Origin: Clostridium swellfunianum
GTDB taxonomy: Bacteria > Bacillota > Clostridia > Clostridiales > Clostridiaceae
DNA length: 64,000 nt
Assembly (NCBI RefSeq): GCF_023656515.1
Contig: NZ_JAMOFV010000006.1
Location: forward strand, 2,605,957 to 2,669,956
Reading direction: 5' to 3'
This document shows, piece by piece, positions 50,779-61,819 of the stretch; positions within the stretch are counted from its first letter, which is position 1; each line of letters opens with the position of its first letter. Position numbers and translations under genes: made by a program. The notes under the pieces are model-generated. The model saw only the letters and a program-made list of their open reading frames with translations. It was not told where the DNA came from and made no database searches.

Positions 50779-51837
50779 TTATTTAAATAATTTTGGAAGA
50801 CTTTCATTATATGGCGGATAAGCTATTCCCTTCTCAGTAATGATAGCAGTTATTAGGCTGTTATCAGTTACATCAAAGCATGGATTGTAAGTCTTAACTC
50901 CTTCTGGAGCCATTGGCTTTTCATACCACTTTGTTGTTATTTCTTCATCTGGCCTTAATTCTATGTGAATATCATTTCCTGTTGAGCATTTTAAATCTAT
51001 AGTTGAAAGTGGTGCATGTACATAAAATGGTATTCCATAGTGCTTAGCAAGTATAGCAACTCCTGAGGTACCTATCTTGTTAGCTGTGTCTCCGTTTAGC
51101 GCAACTCTGTCACAGCCCACTAGAACTGCGTTTATTTTCCCTTCCTTCATAACTATAGAAGCCATATTGTCACAAATTAGCGTAACATCTACACCTGCTT
51201 CATTAAGCTCCCAAGCTGTAAGTCTTGCTCCCTGTAGTAGTGGTCTTGTTTCATCGGCATAAACCTTAAAATTTATACCTCTCTCTTTACCAAGGTAAAT
51301 TGGAGCAAGTGCAGTACCATACTTAGCTGTTGCAATAGTACCCGCATTACAGTGAGTTAGTATCCCCATACCATCCTTTAATAATGAAAGGGAATTTTCT
51401 CCTATAGTTTTACAAATTGTTTCATCTTCTTTTCTTATATTTTCAGCTTCTTCTTTAAGAGCTTTTTTTACTTCTTCAACTGTCTTTCCTTCTTCTTTCT
51501 TAAAACGAGTCTCCATTCTGTCTAGCGCCCAGAAAAGATTCACTGCAGTTGGTCTTGAAGAAGCAAGGTATTCTTTAACCTTTTTGAAATCTTCATATAA
51601 CGCCTCATAAGTTTCAGCCTTAGACTCTTTTGTACCAAGGTAAGCACCAAAACCTGCTGCAATACCTATTGCTGGTGCTCCCCTAACTCTAAGAGAATAT
51701 ATAGCCTCCCAAATTTGGTTTTGGCTAGTCAATCTTAAGAATAACTTTTCATTCGGAAGTAGTGTTTGATCTAATATAACTAGAGTACTATTTTCATCAT
51801 CCAATAGCACTGATTGTATTACTGTATTTTCACTCAT
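50779..51837 (-). CDS. mtnA: S-methyl-5-thioribose-1-phosphate isomerase
   Basis: The ~352-residue eIF2B-like isomerase carries [39 protein letters not shown] (catalytic Cys), [39 protein letters not shown] (catalytic Asp) and [12 protein letters not shown]. It converts MTR-1-P (and probably 5-deoxyribose-1-P) to the corresponding ribulose-1-P. The start is ATG at 51837 after CAGGAGGTG. 19 bp after mtnK; last gene of the transport/kinase operon. No mtnB/C/D/E genes of the full methionine salvage route are in the window. Confidence 0.95.
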   Translation of the reverse strand: MSENTVIQSVLLDDENSTLVILDQTLLPNEKLFLRLTSQNQIWEAIYSLRVRGAPAIGIAAGFGAYLGTKESKAETYEALYEDFKKVKEYLASSRPTAVNLFWALDRMETRFKKEEGKTVEEVKKALKEEAENIRKEDETICKTIGENSLSLLKDGMGILTHCNAGTIATAKYGTALAPIYLGKERGINFKVYADETRPLLQGARLTAWELNEAGVDVTLICDNMASIVMKEGKINAVLVGCDRVALNGDTANKIGTSGVAILAKHYGIPFYVHAPLSTIDLKCSTGNDIHIELRPDEEITTKWYEKPMAPEGVKTYNPCFDVTDNSLITAIITEKGIAYPPYNESLPKLFK

Positions 51838-51856
51838 ATCGAGCACCTCCTGTTGT

Positions 51857-53065
51857 TTATCTCTCAATTAGCTGTAAATAACTCTTTCCATCAAGCATAC
51901 TTTCTCTGTTCATCACTAAATTCTTTCCTACAGTTAAGCAGAACTTTTCAGAAGCTGCTCTTTTTTCTGCATCAGCAATAGAAGTAACATCTTTTACATG
52001 AGCTAGTCCAAGAGTTCTTCTGCAAAGCTCAAGGCCTGCTACAGCAGCAGTATCTCTTAGTATAGAACTTAAGTAGTATTCCTTAAAGCCTTCGTATTTA
52101 GCAACTCTTTCAGTAGCTTTCTCGTCGTAAACCTTATTGAATTTTTCTTTAAACATATCTACAATATTTGCTACAGTTTCTTTTATCCAAGCTATATAGG
52201 CATCCTTTTCTGTTCCCTCTTCCATAGTAGCTTCAGCATTTACTAAAGCAAATATAAAATGAGCTATTACATTTCCTATATCATATCCAGCCGGACCATA
52301 GAAAGCAAATTCCGGATCGATAACCTTTGTAGAATCTTCTTTAACAAATATTGAACCACTATGCAAATCTCCATGAATTAATGATTGCGCATTAGCCATA
52401 AACTCAAATTTTAATTTTGCAGTTTCAAGAAGGAATTTCTTGTCCTCCCATAATAGTTCTTTAGCAAAAGCCTTTGTTGGTTCAAATATATCATTTCTTG
52501 GACAGTCAAAGAATGGCTCTGTATAAACTAAGTCTTCACTTATTTCACAGAGTTCTGGATTTATAAAACTCTTTACAAGGCCTTTCTTTTCTTTGTGTCC
52601 CATAACTATATCTGTAGTTAAAAGCAATGTATTAACCATAAAAGTTGTTATATGATCAGCAAACTTTGGGAACTTTTGATGTTTAAGCAATGCTGTTCTT
52701 AAAATTACGTGGTCAGATAAATCTTCCATAGCACAGCAGTTCATAATAGGATCATAGTTGTAAACCTTTGGTGCAAGTCCTGGAGCCAACTCATACTGAA
52801 GCTTTAATATTTCTGCTTCAATTCTGTTTCTATCAGGAGAAAGCTTAAACTCATCAGAAATTCTCGCAACTGGTCCTGCTTGTTTTACAATAACAGACTT
52901 TCCAGTAGCTTCTTCTATTATTCTAAATACATAGTTAAGGTTTCCATCACCAATCTCTTTACAAGTTAACACTGCATTTTCGCTGAAAAACTTTAGTACA
53001 ACCTTTGAATATTCTATAGCATCATTTTCACTCATAGTGAAATATTCTTTTTCAAACCTTGACAT
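51857..53065 (-). CDS. mtnK: 5-methylthioribose kinase
   Basis: The 402-residue APH/choline-kinase-fold enzyme has nucleotide-binding N-lobe [14 protein letters not shown] and VIVKQAGP, catalytic loop [14 protein letters not shown] and the DPE metal motif [15 protein letters not shown]. The C-terminal [13 protein letters not shown] motif is typical of MtnK. It phosphorylates methylthioribose at C1 using ATP. Together with an ABC sugar importer it implies uptake of an unphosphorylated sugar. Start ATG at 53065 after AAGGAGATG. Confidence 0.95.
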   Translation of the reverse strand: MSRFEKEYFTMSENDAIEYSKVVLKFFSENAVLTCKEIGDGNLNYVFRIIEEATGKSVIVKQAGPVARISDEFKLSPDRNRIEAEILKLQYELAPGLAPKVYNYDPIMNCCAMEDLSDHVILRTALLKHQKFPKFADHITTFMVNTLLLTTDIVMGHKEKKGLVKSFINPELCEISEDLVYTEPFFDCPRNDIFEPTKAFAKELLWEDKKFLLETAKLKFEFMANAQSLIHGDLHSGSIFVKEDSTKVIDPEFAFYGPAGYDIGNVIAHFIFALVNAEATMEEGTEKDAYIAWIKETVANIVDMFKEKFNKVYDEKATERVAKYEGFKEYYLSSILRDTAAVAGLELCRRTLGLAHVKDVTSIADAEKRAASEKFCLTVGKNLVMNRESMLDGKSYLQLIER

Positions 53066-53129
53066 ATTAACATCTCCTTCTAATTTATATTAAGTATATA
53101 AATTTGTTAACCGTCCTTAAATCTAACTC

Positions 53130-54113
53130 CTAACGCTTTTTATAATAAGTTAGTGCTAGAGCAAAGGCTAGAACTGTTCCTTTTACTATATCCATTGCAT
53201 AGTAAGGAACTGAAAGCATAACAAGTCCATTTTGAAGGATCCCTATAAGAATTGCTCCTACAAGAGTTCCAAGAGCATTCGCCTTGCCCGAACCTCCTAC
53301 TGAAAGACCTATGTAAGCAGCAGCTACAGCATCCATTAAGTATGGAGCACCTGCATTTATTTCAGCTGTCATAACACGTGAACCCAACATTATACCACCT
53401 ATAGCAGCAAACAGCGCTGATAGAAGGTACGCTAACACTCTATACTTGTTAACTGGAATACCAGATAATCTGGCAGCTTCCATGTTTCCCCCAATTATAT
53501 ACATATATCTTCCATGCTTTGTGTATGTTAGGAAAACATGTACTATTAATACAACTACAAGCATTATTATAATTATCCATGGAACCTTTCCAAACTGAGC
53601 AAACAACGAACTTATTTGTCCTGGAGCAGTTTCACCATTTGACATAACCATGTTTTGTGAAATAACTGCACCCTTAGTATAAGTAAGTGCAATACCTTGG
53701 AAAATAAACATTGTTGCTAATGTCATAAGCATATCTGGAATTCTAACTTTAACTATCATAAAAGAGTTAAATGCTCCAGCAACTAACGCTGCTCCAATAG
53801 CTGCAAGAATTGCTACAAAAGTATTCTGTTGGTGCCATACGAACATTGATATAACTACTGCCACTGAAATTGAAGCTACACTTCCTGCTGAAAGATCAAA
53901 GCCACCTACTGAAAGTGAAATTGTTATACCAATTGAGATAATCGTAACTATGGATATGGAACGTAATATATTTATAATGTTAGACTGCGTCATAAATCTG
54001 TCTGAAGACATTGTAAAGAAAACAAGTAATATCAAAATAGTTATAATAGTTCCATATTTATATAAGAAATCAAATAGATTAAAAGACTTTTTATTTACCG
54101 CCTTATTTTCCAC
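53130..54113 (-). CDS. ABC transporter permease (RbsC-like)
   Basis: The 327-residue polytopic protein of the ribose/xylose permease family has SIGITISLSVGGFDLSAGSV, NSFMIVKVRIPDMLMTLATM, GGNMEAARLSGIPVNKYRV and AAYIGLSVGGSGKANALGTL. It imports a pentose-like sugar with the adjoining ATPase and binding protein. The MtnK/MtnA neighbours suggest methylthioribose or 5-deoxyribose as substrate. GTG start at 54113 after AGGAGG. Confidence 0.9.
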   Translation of the reverse strand: MENKAVNKKSFNLFDFLYKYGTIITILILLVFFTMSSDRFMTQSNIINILRSISIVTIISIGITISLSVGGFDLSAGSVASISVAVVISMFVWHQQNTFVAILAAIGAALVAGAFNSFMIVKVRIPDMLMTLATMFIFQGIALTYTKGAVISQNMVMSNGETAPGQISSLFAQFGKVPWIIIIMLVVVLIVHVFLTYTKHGRYMYIIGGNMEAARLSGIPVNKYRVLAYLLSALFAAIGGIMLGSRVMTAEINAGAPYLMDAVAAAYIGLSVGGSGKANALGTLVGAILIGILQNGLVMLSVPYYAMDIVKGTVLAFALALTYYKKR

Positions 54114-54115
54114 AA

Positions 54116-55621
54116 TTATTTTCCTCCTGTTGAATAATATAGTAACTCTTCTTCATTAGTCTTAGCTGTCTCTAATTCCTTCATTATCTTTCCATCATAC
54201 ATAACATAAACTCTGTCTGTGACCCCTAGTATTTCGCTAAACTCACAAGTAACGTAGATTACTGCTTTTCCTGCTTTAGCCAGGCTGTTTATCAGTTCAA
54301 AAATATCTTTTTTTGCTCCAACGTCTACACCCTTTGTCGGCTCATCAAAGATATAAACCTCTGAATCTGTTACAAGCCACTTACCTATAGCTACCTTTTG
54401 CTGGTTACCTCCGGAAAGATTTTGAACCTTAGCTTCATGTCCAGGAGTTTTTATCCCTAAACTGTCAATCATGTTTTTAGCTACATTTCTTTCTTGCTTA
54501 AAATTCAGGAAAGTTCCGCCGCTGCAGAACTTTTTAAGGTTTGCAACTGTTATATTTATAGCAACGGATTCACTTACTAGTATCCCTTCTTTTCTTCTTT
54601 CTTCAGGTACAAGCGCTATACCTTGCCTTACTGCCTCATGAGGTTTTTTTATAGAAAGCGCTTTTCCTTTGAGTATTCTTTGGCCTGTTACATTAGGTGT
54701 AGCTCCAAATAAAGCCTTGCAAAGTTCTGTTTTACCAGCACCTACAAGTCCTGATATTCCAACTATTTCGCCAGCTCTAACATCGAAACTTACATTATCT
54801 ACAAGCTTTCCATCACTTAAATTTTTAACTTCAAAAAGCTTTTCTCCAGGCTTGTTTTCTTTAGCTGGGAATTGCTCGTCCATTTTTCTCCCAAGCATAT
54901 ATTCTACTATTTCGTTTTGGTAGGTATTTTTTATATCTTTTTTAACGACAAACTCTCCATCTCTCATTACTGTTATCTCATCACAAATTTCAAAAAGCTC
55001 TGGAAGCCTGTGAGATATAAAAACAACACCAACATTTTTCTTTTTTAACTCTCTAACTATTCTAAAAAGCTCTTCTGTTTCTGTATTACTAAGAGGTGCC
55101 GTAGGTTCGTCTAAAATAAGAAACTTACAGTCCTTAGAAATAGCTCTTGCTATTAAAACCATTTGCTTTTCAGCTAATGATAATTCACTTACAAGCTTTC
55201 TAGAAGATATCTTCACATTCATACTATCTAGAATTTGTTGTGATTTTTTATAAATAGAACCCCAGTTTACAAAAGAGGTTTTTCTTTCTCCATCAATCAT
55301 TTCATTTAGCATTATATTTTCAGCTACTGTAAGATAATGAATAAGTGCAGTATCAACTTCTTGGTATACAATTTGTACTCCATAATTTTTTGATTCTTTT
55401 GGTGATCTTATATCAGCCTTTTGTCCATTAAAAAACAATTCTCCTGTGTAATGGTTATACGCTCCTGATAAAACCTTCATCAATGTAGATTTACCAGCAC
55501 CATTAGCACCAATTAAAGCGTGTGACACTCCTGTCTCTGTATTAAAATCAACATTTTTTAGTGCCTTAACTCCCGGGAACTCTATAGATATGTTCTTCAT
55601 TTCCAGCTTTATTTTTTGCAT
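54116..55621 (-). CDS. sugar ABC transporter ATP-binding protein (RbsA-like, two domains)
   Basis: Two ABC domains in one ~501-residue chain. The first has Walker A GANGAGKSTLMK and Walker B CKFLILDEPTAPLS. The second has the degenerate P-loop GLVGAGKTELCK, signature LSGGNQQKV and Walker B YIFDEPTKGVDVG. This is the usual RbsA/MglA layout for pentose importers. The start is ATG at 55621 after AAGGTGG; a GTG six codons upstream is possible. It ends 2 bp before the permease start. Confidence 0.92.
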   Translation of the reverse strand: MQKIKLEMKNISIEFPGVKALKNVDFNTETGVSHALIGANGAGKSTLMKVLSGAYNHYTGELFFNGQKADIRSPKESKNYGVQIVYQEVDTALIHYLTVAENIMLNEMIDGERKTSFVNWGSIYKKSQQILDSMNVKISSRKLVSELSLAEKQMVLIARAISKDCKFLILDEPTAPLSNTETEELFRIVRELKKKNVGVVFISHRLPELFEICDEITVMRDGEFVVKKDIKNTYQNEIVEYMLGRKMDEQFPAKENKPGEKLFEVKNLSDGKLVDNVSFDVRAGEIVGISGLVGAGKTELCKALFGATPNVTGQRILKGKALSIKKPHEAVRQGIALVPEERRKEGILVSESVAINITVANLKKFCSGGTFLNFKQERNVAKNMIDSLGIKTPGHEAKVQNLSGGNQQKVAIGKWLVTDSEVYIFDEPTKGVDVGAKKDIFELINSLAKAGKAVIYVTCEFSEILGVTDRVYVMYDGKIMKELETAKTNEEELLYYSTGGK

Positions 55622-55655
55622 TGTGTCCACCTTTTTCACCTACCTTAGATAATTT

Positions 55656-55685
55656 ACAGAGAACACAAAAATTTGTGTTCTCTGT
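55656..55685. promoter_or_regulatory. intercistronic hairpin after the binding-protein gene
   Basis: A perfect 14-bp stem ACAGAGAACACAAA / TTTGTGTTCTCTGT with a 2-nt centre and no U-run on the coding strand. Such hairpins often stabilise binding-protein mRNA over the downstream transporter genes. Confidence 0.75.
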
Positions 55686-55699
55686 ATGCTTGAAATTAT

Positions 55700-56815
55700 T
55701 TATTTCTTAAATAAATCTTTTAATTCCTTCATCCAAGCTTCATTAAAGTCTTCAGATTTACCCCATCCAGGAACTATTTCTGAAAGATTTTCCATATTAA
55801 CAGCTTTTCCTGCTTTCTTTAATTGCTCTTGAGTAATTAGAGAAGCCTGTAGCTTATGCTCCGCTGGAGTTTGTTCTCCTGCAATTTTCTTAGCAACTAT
55901 TCTCATGTTGATTGCTCCTATAAGCTTTGGATCAACCGCAGCTGTAGCAACCCAAGGGCTTCCTTCTTCTTGCATAGCTTGAAGGTCAGCATTTGATACG
56001 TCTATACCAACAATTTTAACATCTTTGCTTCTATTCGCTTCTTTAACAGCACGAGTTGCACCTATTGCAAATGCATCCCATGTAGCAAATACGGCATTTA
56101 ATTTACCGCTTGGATACTTTGTAAGCATTGCTGAAACTGCATTCTGAGTTTGAACTGAAGTATCTGCAGCAGCGATTCCAAACCTGTCAACTTCCTTTAA
56201 TCCAGTATTTTCACTTAAGAAACTAGTATAAACTTTGTTTCTATTTACCATTGGTGGAAATCCATCAACCCAAAGGTATGCTAGATTACCTTGTCCATTT
56301 GTTATCTTCTTTAATTCATCTAAAGCAAGCTTTGCTAATGATGCATCATCTTGAGAAGTTAAAGTAACTCCTGACACCTTACCTGCATCTGGATTAGAAT
56401 CAAAAGCAGATACTTTTATTCCCTTTTCAGTAAGCTTTTTAACATCTTCAATTGTAGCAGCATCATCACCATGTGATAGTATTACTCCATCATAACCTTT
56501 TTCAATAGCTTGACTTACAGCATCATGGAATTTAGCAGTATCACCATTTGCGGTGAAGGTATCAACTTTAAATCCCATTGATTCTCCTTCTTTTTTAGCT
56601 CCTGCTAAAAATTGCGCTGTATGGTCATCTCCGCCTATCTTACGAATAACCATAATCTTTACTCCATCTTTATCATTAGCTATTTTTTCAGGTATGTTCT
56701 TTGAATATTCTACTTTTTTTCCTGCATTTGCCGGAGCATCCTTCTTAGCACAGCCAGCGAATACCGATACTGACATTGTTGCAATTAAAGCTAGTGTTAA
56801 TAATCTTTTGTTCAT
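55700..56815 (-). CDS. sugar ABC transporter substrate-binding lipoprotein (RbsB-like)
   Basis: The 371-residue protein has a lipoprotein signal (MNKRLLTLALIATMSVSVFA, then Cys, i.e. lipobox FAGC). A periplasmic-binding type 1/4 domain follows: IMVIRKIGGDDHTAQFLAGA, GYDGVILSHGDDAATIEDV, GIKVSAFDSNPDAGKV, AVFATWDAFAIGATRAV and VKIVGIDVSNADLQAM. It captures the sugar outside the membrane for the RbsCA-like importer. First gene of the mtn operon, behind promoter 56995-57023. Confidence 0.92.
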   Translation of the reverse strand: MNKRLLTLALIATMSVSVFAGCAKKDAPANAGKKVEYSKNIPEKIANDKDGVKIMVIRKIGGDDHTAQFLAGAKKEGESMGFKVDTFTANGDTAKFHDAVSQAIEKGYDGVILSHGDDAATIEDVKKLTEKGIKVSAFDSNPDAGKVSGVTLTSQDDASLAKLALDELKKITNGQGNLAYLWVDGFPPMVNRNKVYTSFLSENTGLKEVDRFGIAAADTSVQTQNAVSAMLTKYPSGKLNAVFATWDAFAIGATRAVKEANRSKDVKIVGIDVSNADLQAMQEEGSPWVATAAVDPKLIGAINMRIVAKKIAGEQTPAEHKLQASLITQEQLKKAGKAVNMENLSEIVPGWGKSEDFNEAWMKELKDLFKK

Positions 56816-56933
56816 GGTTTTCCCCCTAATAATATTATTTTTAATTGGTTATTTAATTCAGGTTTATTGTTCTTATTCCAAGATTCTACTGCTAGGTTCC
56901 TCACCTCCAAAGATTTTCAGAACGTTTACACTT

Positions 56934-57072
56934 AAAACAAAAATAAAAAAACAAGAACAAAACAAATTTTCTAATAAATCAAAACTTCAATTTAATTCTA
57001 TCATGCACTGATAACATTTTCAATAGGTTTATTTGTTTTTTATTTGTTTTATCCTTGTTTTTTGTTTGTTTT
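56934..57072. promoter_or_regulatory. paired TTTGTTT-rich operator clusters flanking the mtn/ABC promoter
   Basis: One cluster at 56935-56970 reads, on the coding strand, TTTGTTTTG, CTTGTTTTTT and ATTTTTGTTTT. A second at 57026-57072 reads AAACAAACAAAAAACAAGG and AAACAAATAAAAAACAAAT in that direction. The two flank the promoter in opposite orientation. The units match those at 49799-49858, next to deoR. Confidence 0.6.
56995..57023 (-). promoter_or_regulatory. promoter of the ABC-mtnK-mtnA operon
   Basis: On the minus strand: TTGAAA (57023-57018), 17-bp spacer, TAGAAT (57000-56995). A ~170-nt leader follows, containing AGGT-GAGGA-ACCT. I see no SAM or T-box signature in it. Confidence 0.7.
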
Positions 57073-57125
57073 ATTGGAATCTTTACTATGTTTATTGGAC
57101 ATATGTTATATGTTATATATTATAA

Positions 57126-57953
57126 TTATAACTGCTCTACTATTTTTTTAAGTTTAGCTATTCCTCTATCAAGCTCTTCCATGCTTGCTAATATTTGTTG
57201 TATAGCCCCAGCCTGCTCGGTAGCTATGGAACTATTATCATTTACAAGATCTTTAACCTTATCATTAGCTTTTTTAATATCATTAATTATATTGCCAATG
57301 TTATTTACTGCCTGACCACTACTTGTTCCTAGTTTTTTCATTTCATTAGCAACAACAGCAAAACCTCTTCCTGCCACACCTACTCTGGAAGCCTCAATTT
57401 GAGCATTTAAAGAAAGTAAGTTTGTCTGATTAGATACCGTCTTAATAAAATTAATTATATTATCAGTTTCTTTATATTTATCAGAGGAACTTACGACAGT
57501 ATCCACCATCATATGACTAATACTTTCCTGGTTCTGAGAACCTTTTGCTATATGGGATACAGCCTCACTTATCTGCGAAATGGACTGAGATAGCATTGTT
57601 GATATTTCATGCACTTCTTCTTCTACCTTAAGTTCTCTTCCTAGAGCAAAGCCTCCAATTATGTTATCATGTTCATCTCTTATTGGAGAATAGTATGCCT
57701 TAAAAGATATTCCATATAACTCCTTTCCTACCTTTACTTCGATAGGCTGCCCTGTTTTCATTACCTTAAGCATAGGGTCATCCGGCGGAAGCATTTGATT
57801 AGGCTTCATTCTTATATCGATTACATGGTTAGGTATAAAAATCAGTGATTTTTCCCTGTCTGTAATTCCAACCATGTATCCATTTTCCCTCATTTTGTTT
57901 ATATGTGGTGCAGCCTCTACTAAATTTTTTAAAATTGGGTGTATGTGCTCCAT
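57126..57953 (-). CDS. soluble PAS-like / methyl-accepting chemotaxis signalling protein
   Basis: The 275-residue protein has no membrane segment. The N-terminal ~110 residues form a PAS-like sensor ([40 protein letters not shown]). A short MCP signalling helix hairpin follows, with tip [28 protein letters not shown] (conserved receptor tip, in two parts). No methylation helices of usual length are present. It may report a cytoplasmic cue to CheA/CheW. It lies upstream of the mtn/ABC operon on the same strand, but the intervening promoter suggests a separate transcript. Confidence 0.85.
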   Translation of the reverse strand: MEHIHPILKNLVEAAPHINKMRENGYMVGITDREKSLIFIPNHVIDIRMKPNQMLPPDDPMLKVMKTGQPIEVKVGKELYGISFKAYYSPIRDEHDNIIGGFALGRELKVEEEVHEISTMLSQSISQISEAVSHIAKGSQNQESISHMMVDTVVSSSDKYKETDNIINFIKTVSNQTNLLSLNAQIEASRVGVAGRGFAVVANEMKKLGTSSGQAVNNIGNIINDIKKANDKVKDLVNDNSSIATEQAGAIQQILASMEELDRGIAKLKKIVEQL

Positions 57954-58130
57954 TTTTCTCCTCCTGTCAATGTATCTCTAATTTTATATATAGTATGTTA
58001 CTTATATCGGCATCTTTTCCAAAAAGTTAAGTCCTAATTTATATATTGTCTTCCTTATATATGATATAAGTGCAAATCTATCCAATTATAGCTAGGTATA
58101 AAATTTTCATCTTATAGAGTTTTGGGCAAT

Positions 58131-58168
58131 AAAAAATACACCAGTAAACATTCCTCTGGTGTATTTTT
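58131..58168. terminator. terminator of the oligosaccharide operon
   Basis: The stem AAAAAATACACCAG / CTGGTGTATTTTTT has an 11-nt loop and T-runs on both strands. The rest of the 57954-58192 gap is AT-rich and holds no ORF I can support. Confidence 0.9.
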
Positions 58169-58192
58169 TACTAATCTTTAACAAATAAGTTA

Positions 58193-60101
<1,909 letters not shown>

Positions 60102-60112
60102 AACATCAACCT

Positions 60113-61807
60113 CTATAACAAATATTCATTAGCAAGCATTAAAAATACACTGGAAGTCCAAGTAAAGGCAGGGTCAACAAGTCCTGTGCCGCTTATTGGA
60201 TCAAAGTTTTCAGCCATTCCACCAATAAGGGTTACATTGCAAAAGCGCTCTGCCAATTTCTTTGCAAACTCTTTCTCTCCGCACTGGCTTAACGCATCAA
60301 TAATAATCATCATTACCGGTGCCCATATAGGACCTAGCCAGTACCCATTTTCCTTGTAGAATTTACTGTCCATAGCTTCTGTAGCAAGCCCATATTTGCT
60401 TAAGTACTTACCTTCTTTTTTAAGTTCTTTCATAAGACTTTCTTTAACTTCCTTTGGAAGCTTATCTCCAAGCACTATAGGAAGCATTAATATAAGACTG
60501 CTACCTTCATCAAGGTATTCTCCTGTATCTGCTTTAATCGCAATAAATCTATCTTTTTTCCAAAGCTCAGCTATCAGTTTATCCAAAAGCTTTTCTGCTT
60601 TATCTTTCCATTGTACGGAATGCTCCTCTTCTCCCAAGCTATCCGCAAGCTCTGCAAGAATATACATCTGCTTTATCAAAAATGCACTTAAATCTGGCGC
60701 TTGCACCGGAATTCCCTTATGGAATATAGAAGCATTGTCCCATCCTGAATCATTACCATGCTTATAGTAAGGCAGACTCTCTGAAGTCCTAGTCCTGTAT
60801 TTTAACCAGTATTCAGTATTGCGACTGATAGCCTCATAAATTGTCTCCACTACTTCTTTTCTATTAAAAAACTCATTTTGCTTTTGCATATACTTAAAAG
60901 CTAATCCATAAACAGGCGGCTTGCAGCAGCTAAAAGAGCAATATCTGTCATTAATAAAATCAGCAAATACTCCGCTATCATCCTGCTTATCTATAAAAAT
61001 CATAAGCTGGTCTAAAGCAAGCTCAGGATTATTTTTGCTTAATGCCATAGCATTAAAACAGTTATCCCAACTCCAAATATTATACATCCAGTTCTTTGAC
61101 ATATACATGGCATGTCTTGATAGTATACCTTGAGGAGCAACTACAGAAGACCAAGTTATATAGGAAGCCAAGTCTCTGCTCGAAGCATATGTTTCCGGAA
61201 CCTTAAGAACCTTATCCTTCCAGCTTTCATATTCGCAGCGAACTTTTTCTTGAGCTTCATCAAATCTTATATATTCCTTAGGAGACCAAACTGTTTTGTA
61301 GCTCTCCAAGGCTATATCCGCTTCTCCGTTATCTCCCGGATCTACATCTGCTATCACATGAGTATTCCCTATCATATCCCAGGGAGCATCCAGTTTCAGC
61401 TTTCCACCAAGGATAGAAAGCATTAATTTTATCTCCTTTGAATAACTGTGAAATTCTAATCTATTCTTCTCATAAGCCATTACATTATCATATCTGTTTT
61501 TTATCATTGTAAGCCTTATGCCGCAATTCCTCGCATTTATCCTGATTATATCATATTCCGGCATACAGATATTAACGAACTTCTCTTTGTTACTTTTATT
61601 GTATAAAGACACCCCTACTTCATTTGCCTTTACATAAAAATCTTGTGGAAGCTCTTGTTCTATAAGTTCCAGTTTAAAGAGTTTACTAGGGCTCTCATCC
61701 CCTCCGTGAAGATCTCTTATATAAAGTCCATTATCCTTTTCATCCATGGAAATTGCAAAATACGAACCAAATCTACTGAAAGGTATTTTAGAAATATCTA
61801 TTTTCAT
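60113..61807 (-). CDS. GH63/GH37-like (alpha/alpha)6-barrel glycoside hydrolase
   Basis: About 564 residues with no signal peptide, hence cytoplasmic. The N-terminal ~190 residues are a beta-sandwich. The C-terminal barrel has SRHAMYMSKNWMYNIWSWDN, the general-acid segment KHGNDSGWDNASIF, GEYLDEGSSLILML and NGYWLGPIWAPVMMIIIDAL, features shared by GH63 glucosidases and trehalases. It probably hydrolyses an imported glucoside or mannoside. The start is ATG at 61807 after GAGGGTG; a GTG three codons upstream overlaps that site. 12 bp after the permease gene. Confidence 0.85.
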   Translation of the reverse strand: MKIDISKIPFSRFGSYFAISMDEKDNGLYIRDLHGGDESPSKLFKLELIEQELPQDFYVKANEVGVSLYNKSNKEKFVNICMPEYDIIRINARNCGIRLTMIKNRYDNVMAYEKNRLEFHSYSKEIKLMLSILGGKLKLDAPWDMIGNTHVIADVDPGDNGEADIALESYKTVWSPKEYIRFDEAQEKVRCEYESWKDKVLKVPETYASSRDLASYITWSSVVAPQGILSRHAMYMSKNWMYNIWSWDNCFNAMALSKNNPELALDQLMIFIDKQDDSGVFADFINDRYCSFSCCKPPVYGLAFKYMQKQNEFFNRKEVVETIYEAISRNTEYWLKYRTRTSESLPYYKHGNDSGWDNASIFHKGIPVQAPDLSAFLIKQMYILAELADSLGEEEHSVQWKDKAEKLLDKLIAELWKKDRFIAIKADTGEYLDEGSSLILMLPIVLGDKLPKEVKESLMKELKKEGKYLSKYGLATEAMDSKFYKENGYWLGPIWAPVMMIIIDALSQCGEKEFAKKLAERFCNVTLIGGMAENFDPISGTGLVDPAFTWTSSVFLMLANEYLL

Positions 61808-61819
61808 TTTTTTCACCCT

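Noticed and set aside
56816-56994. SAM riboswitch or T-box in the leader of the mtn/ABC operon
   Set aside because: Expected because mtn genes belong to sulfur metabolism, but no SAM-box core or T-box sequence is visible; only a small AGGT/ACCT hairpin.
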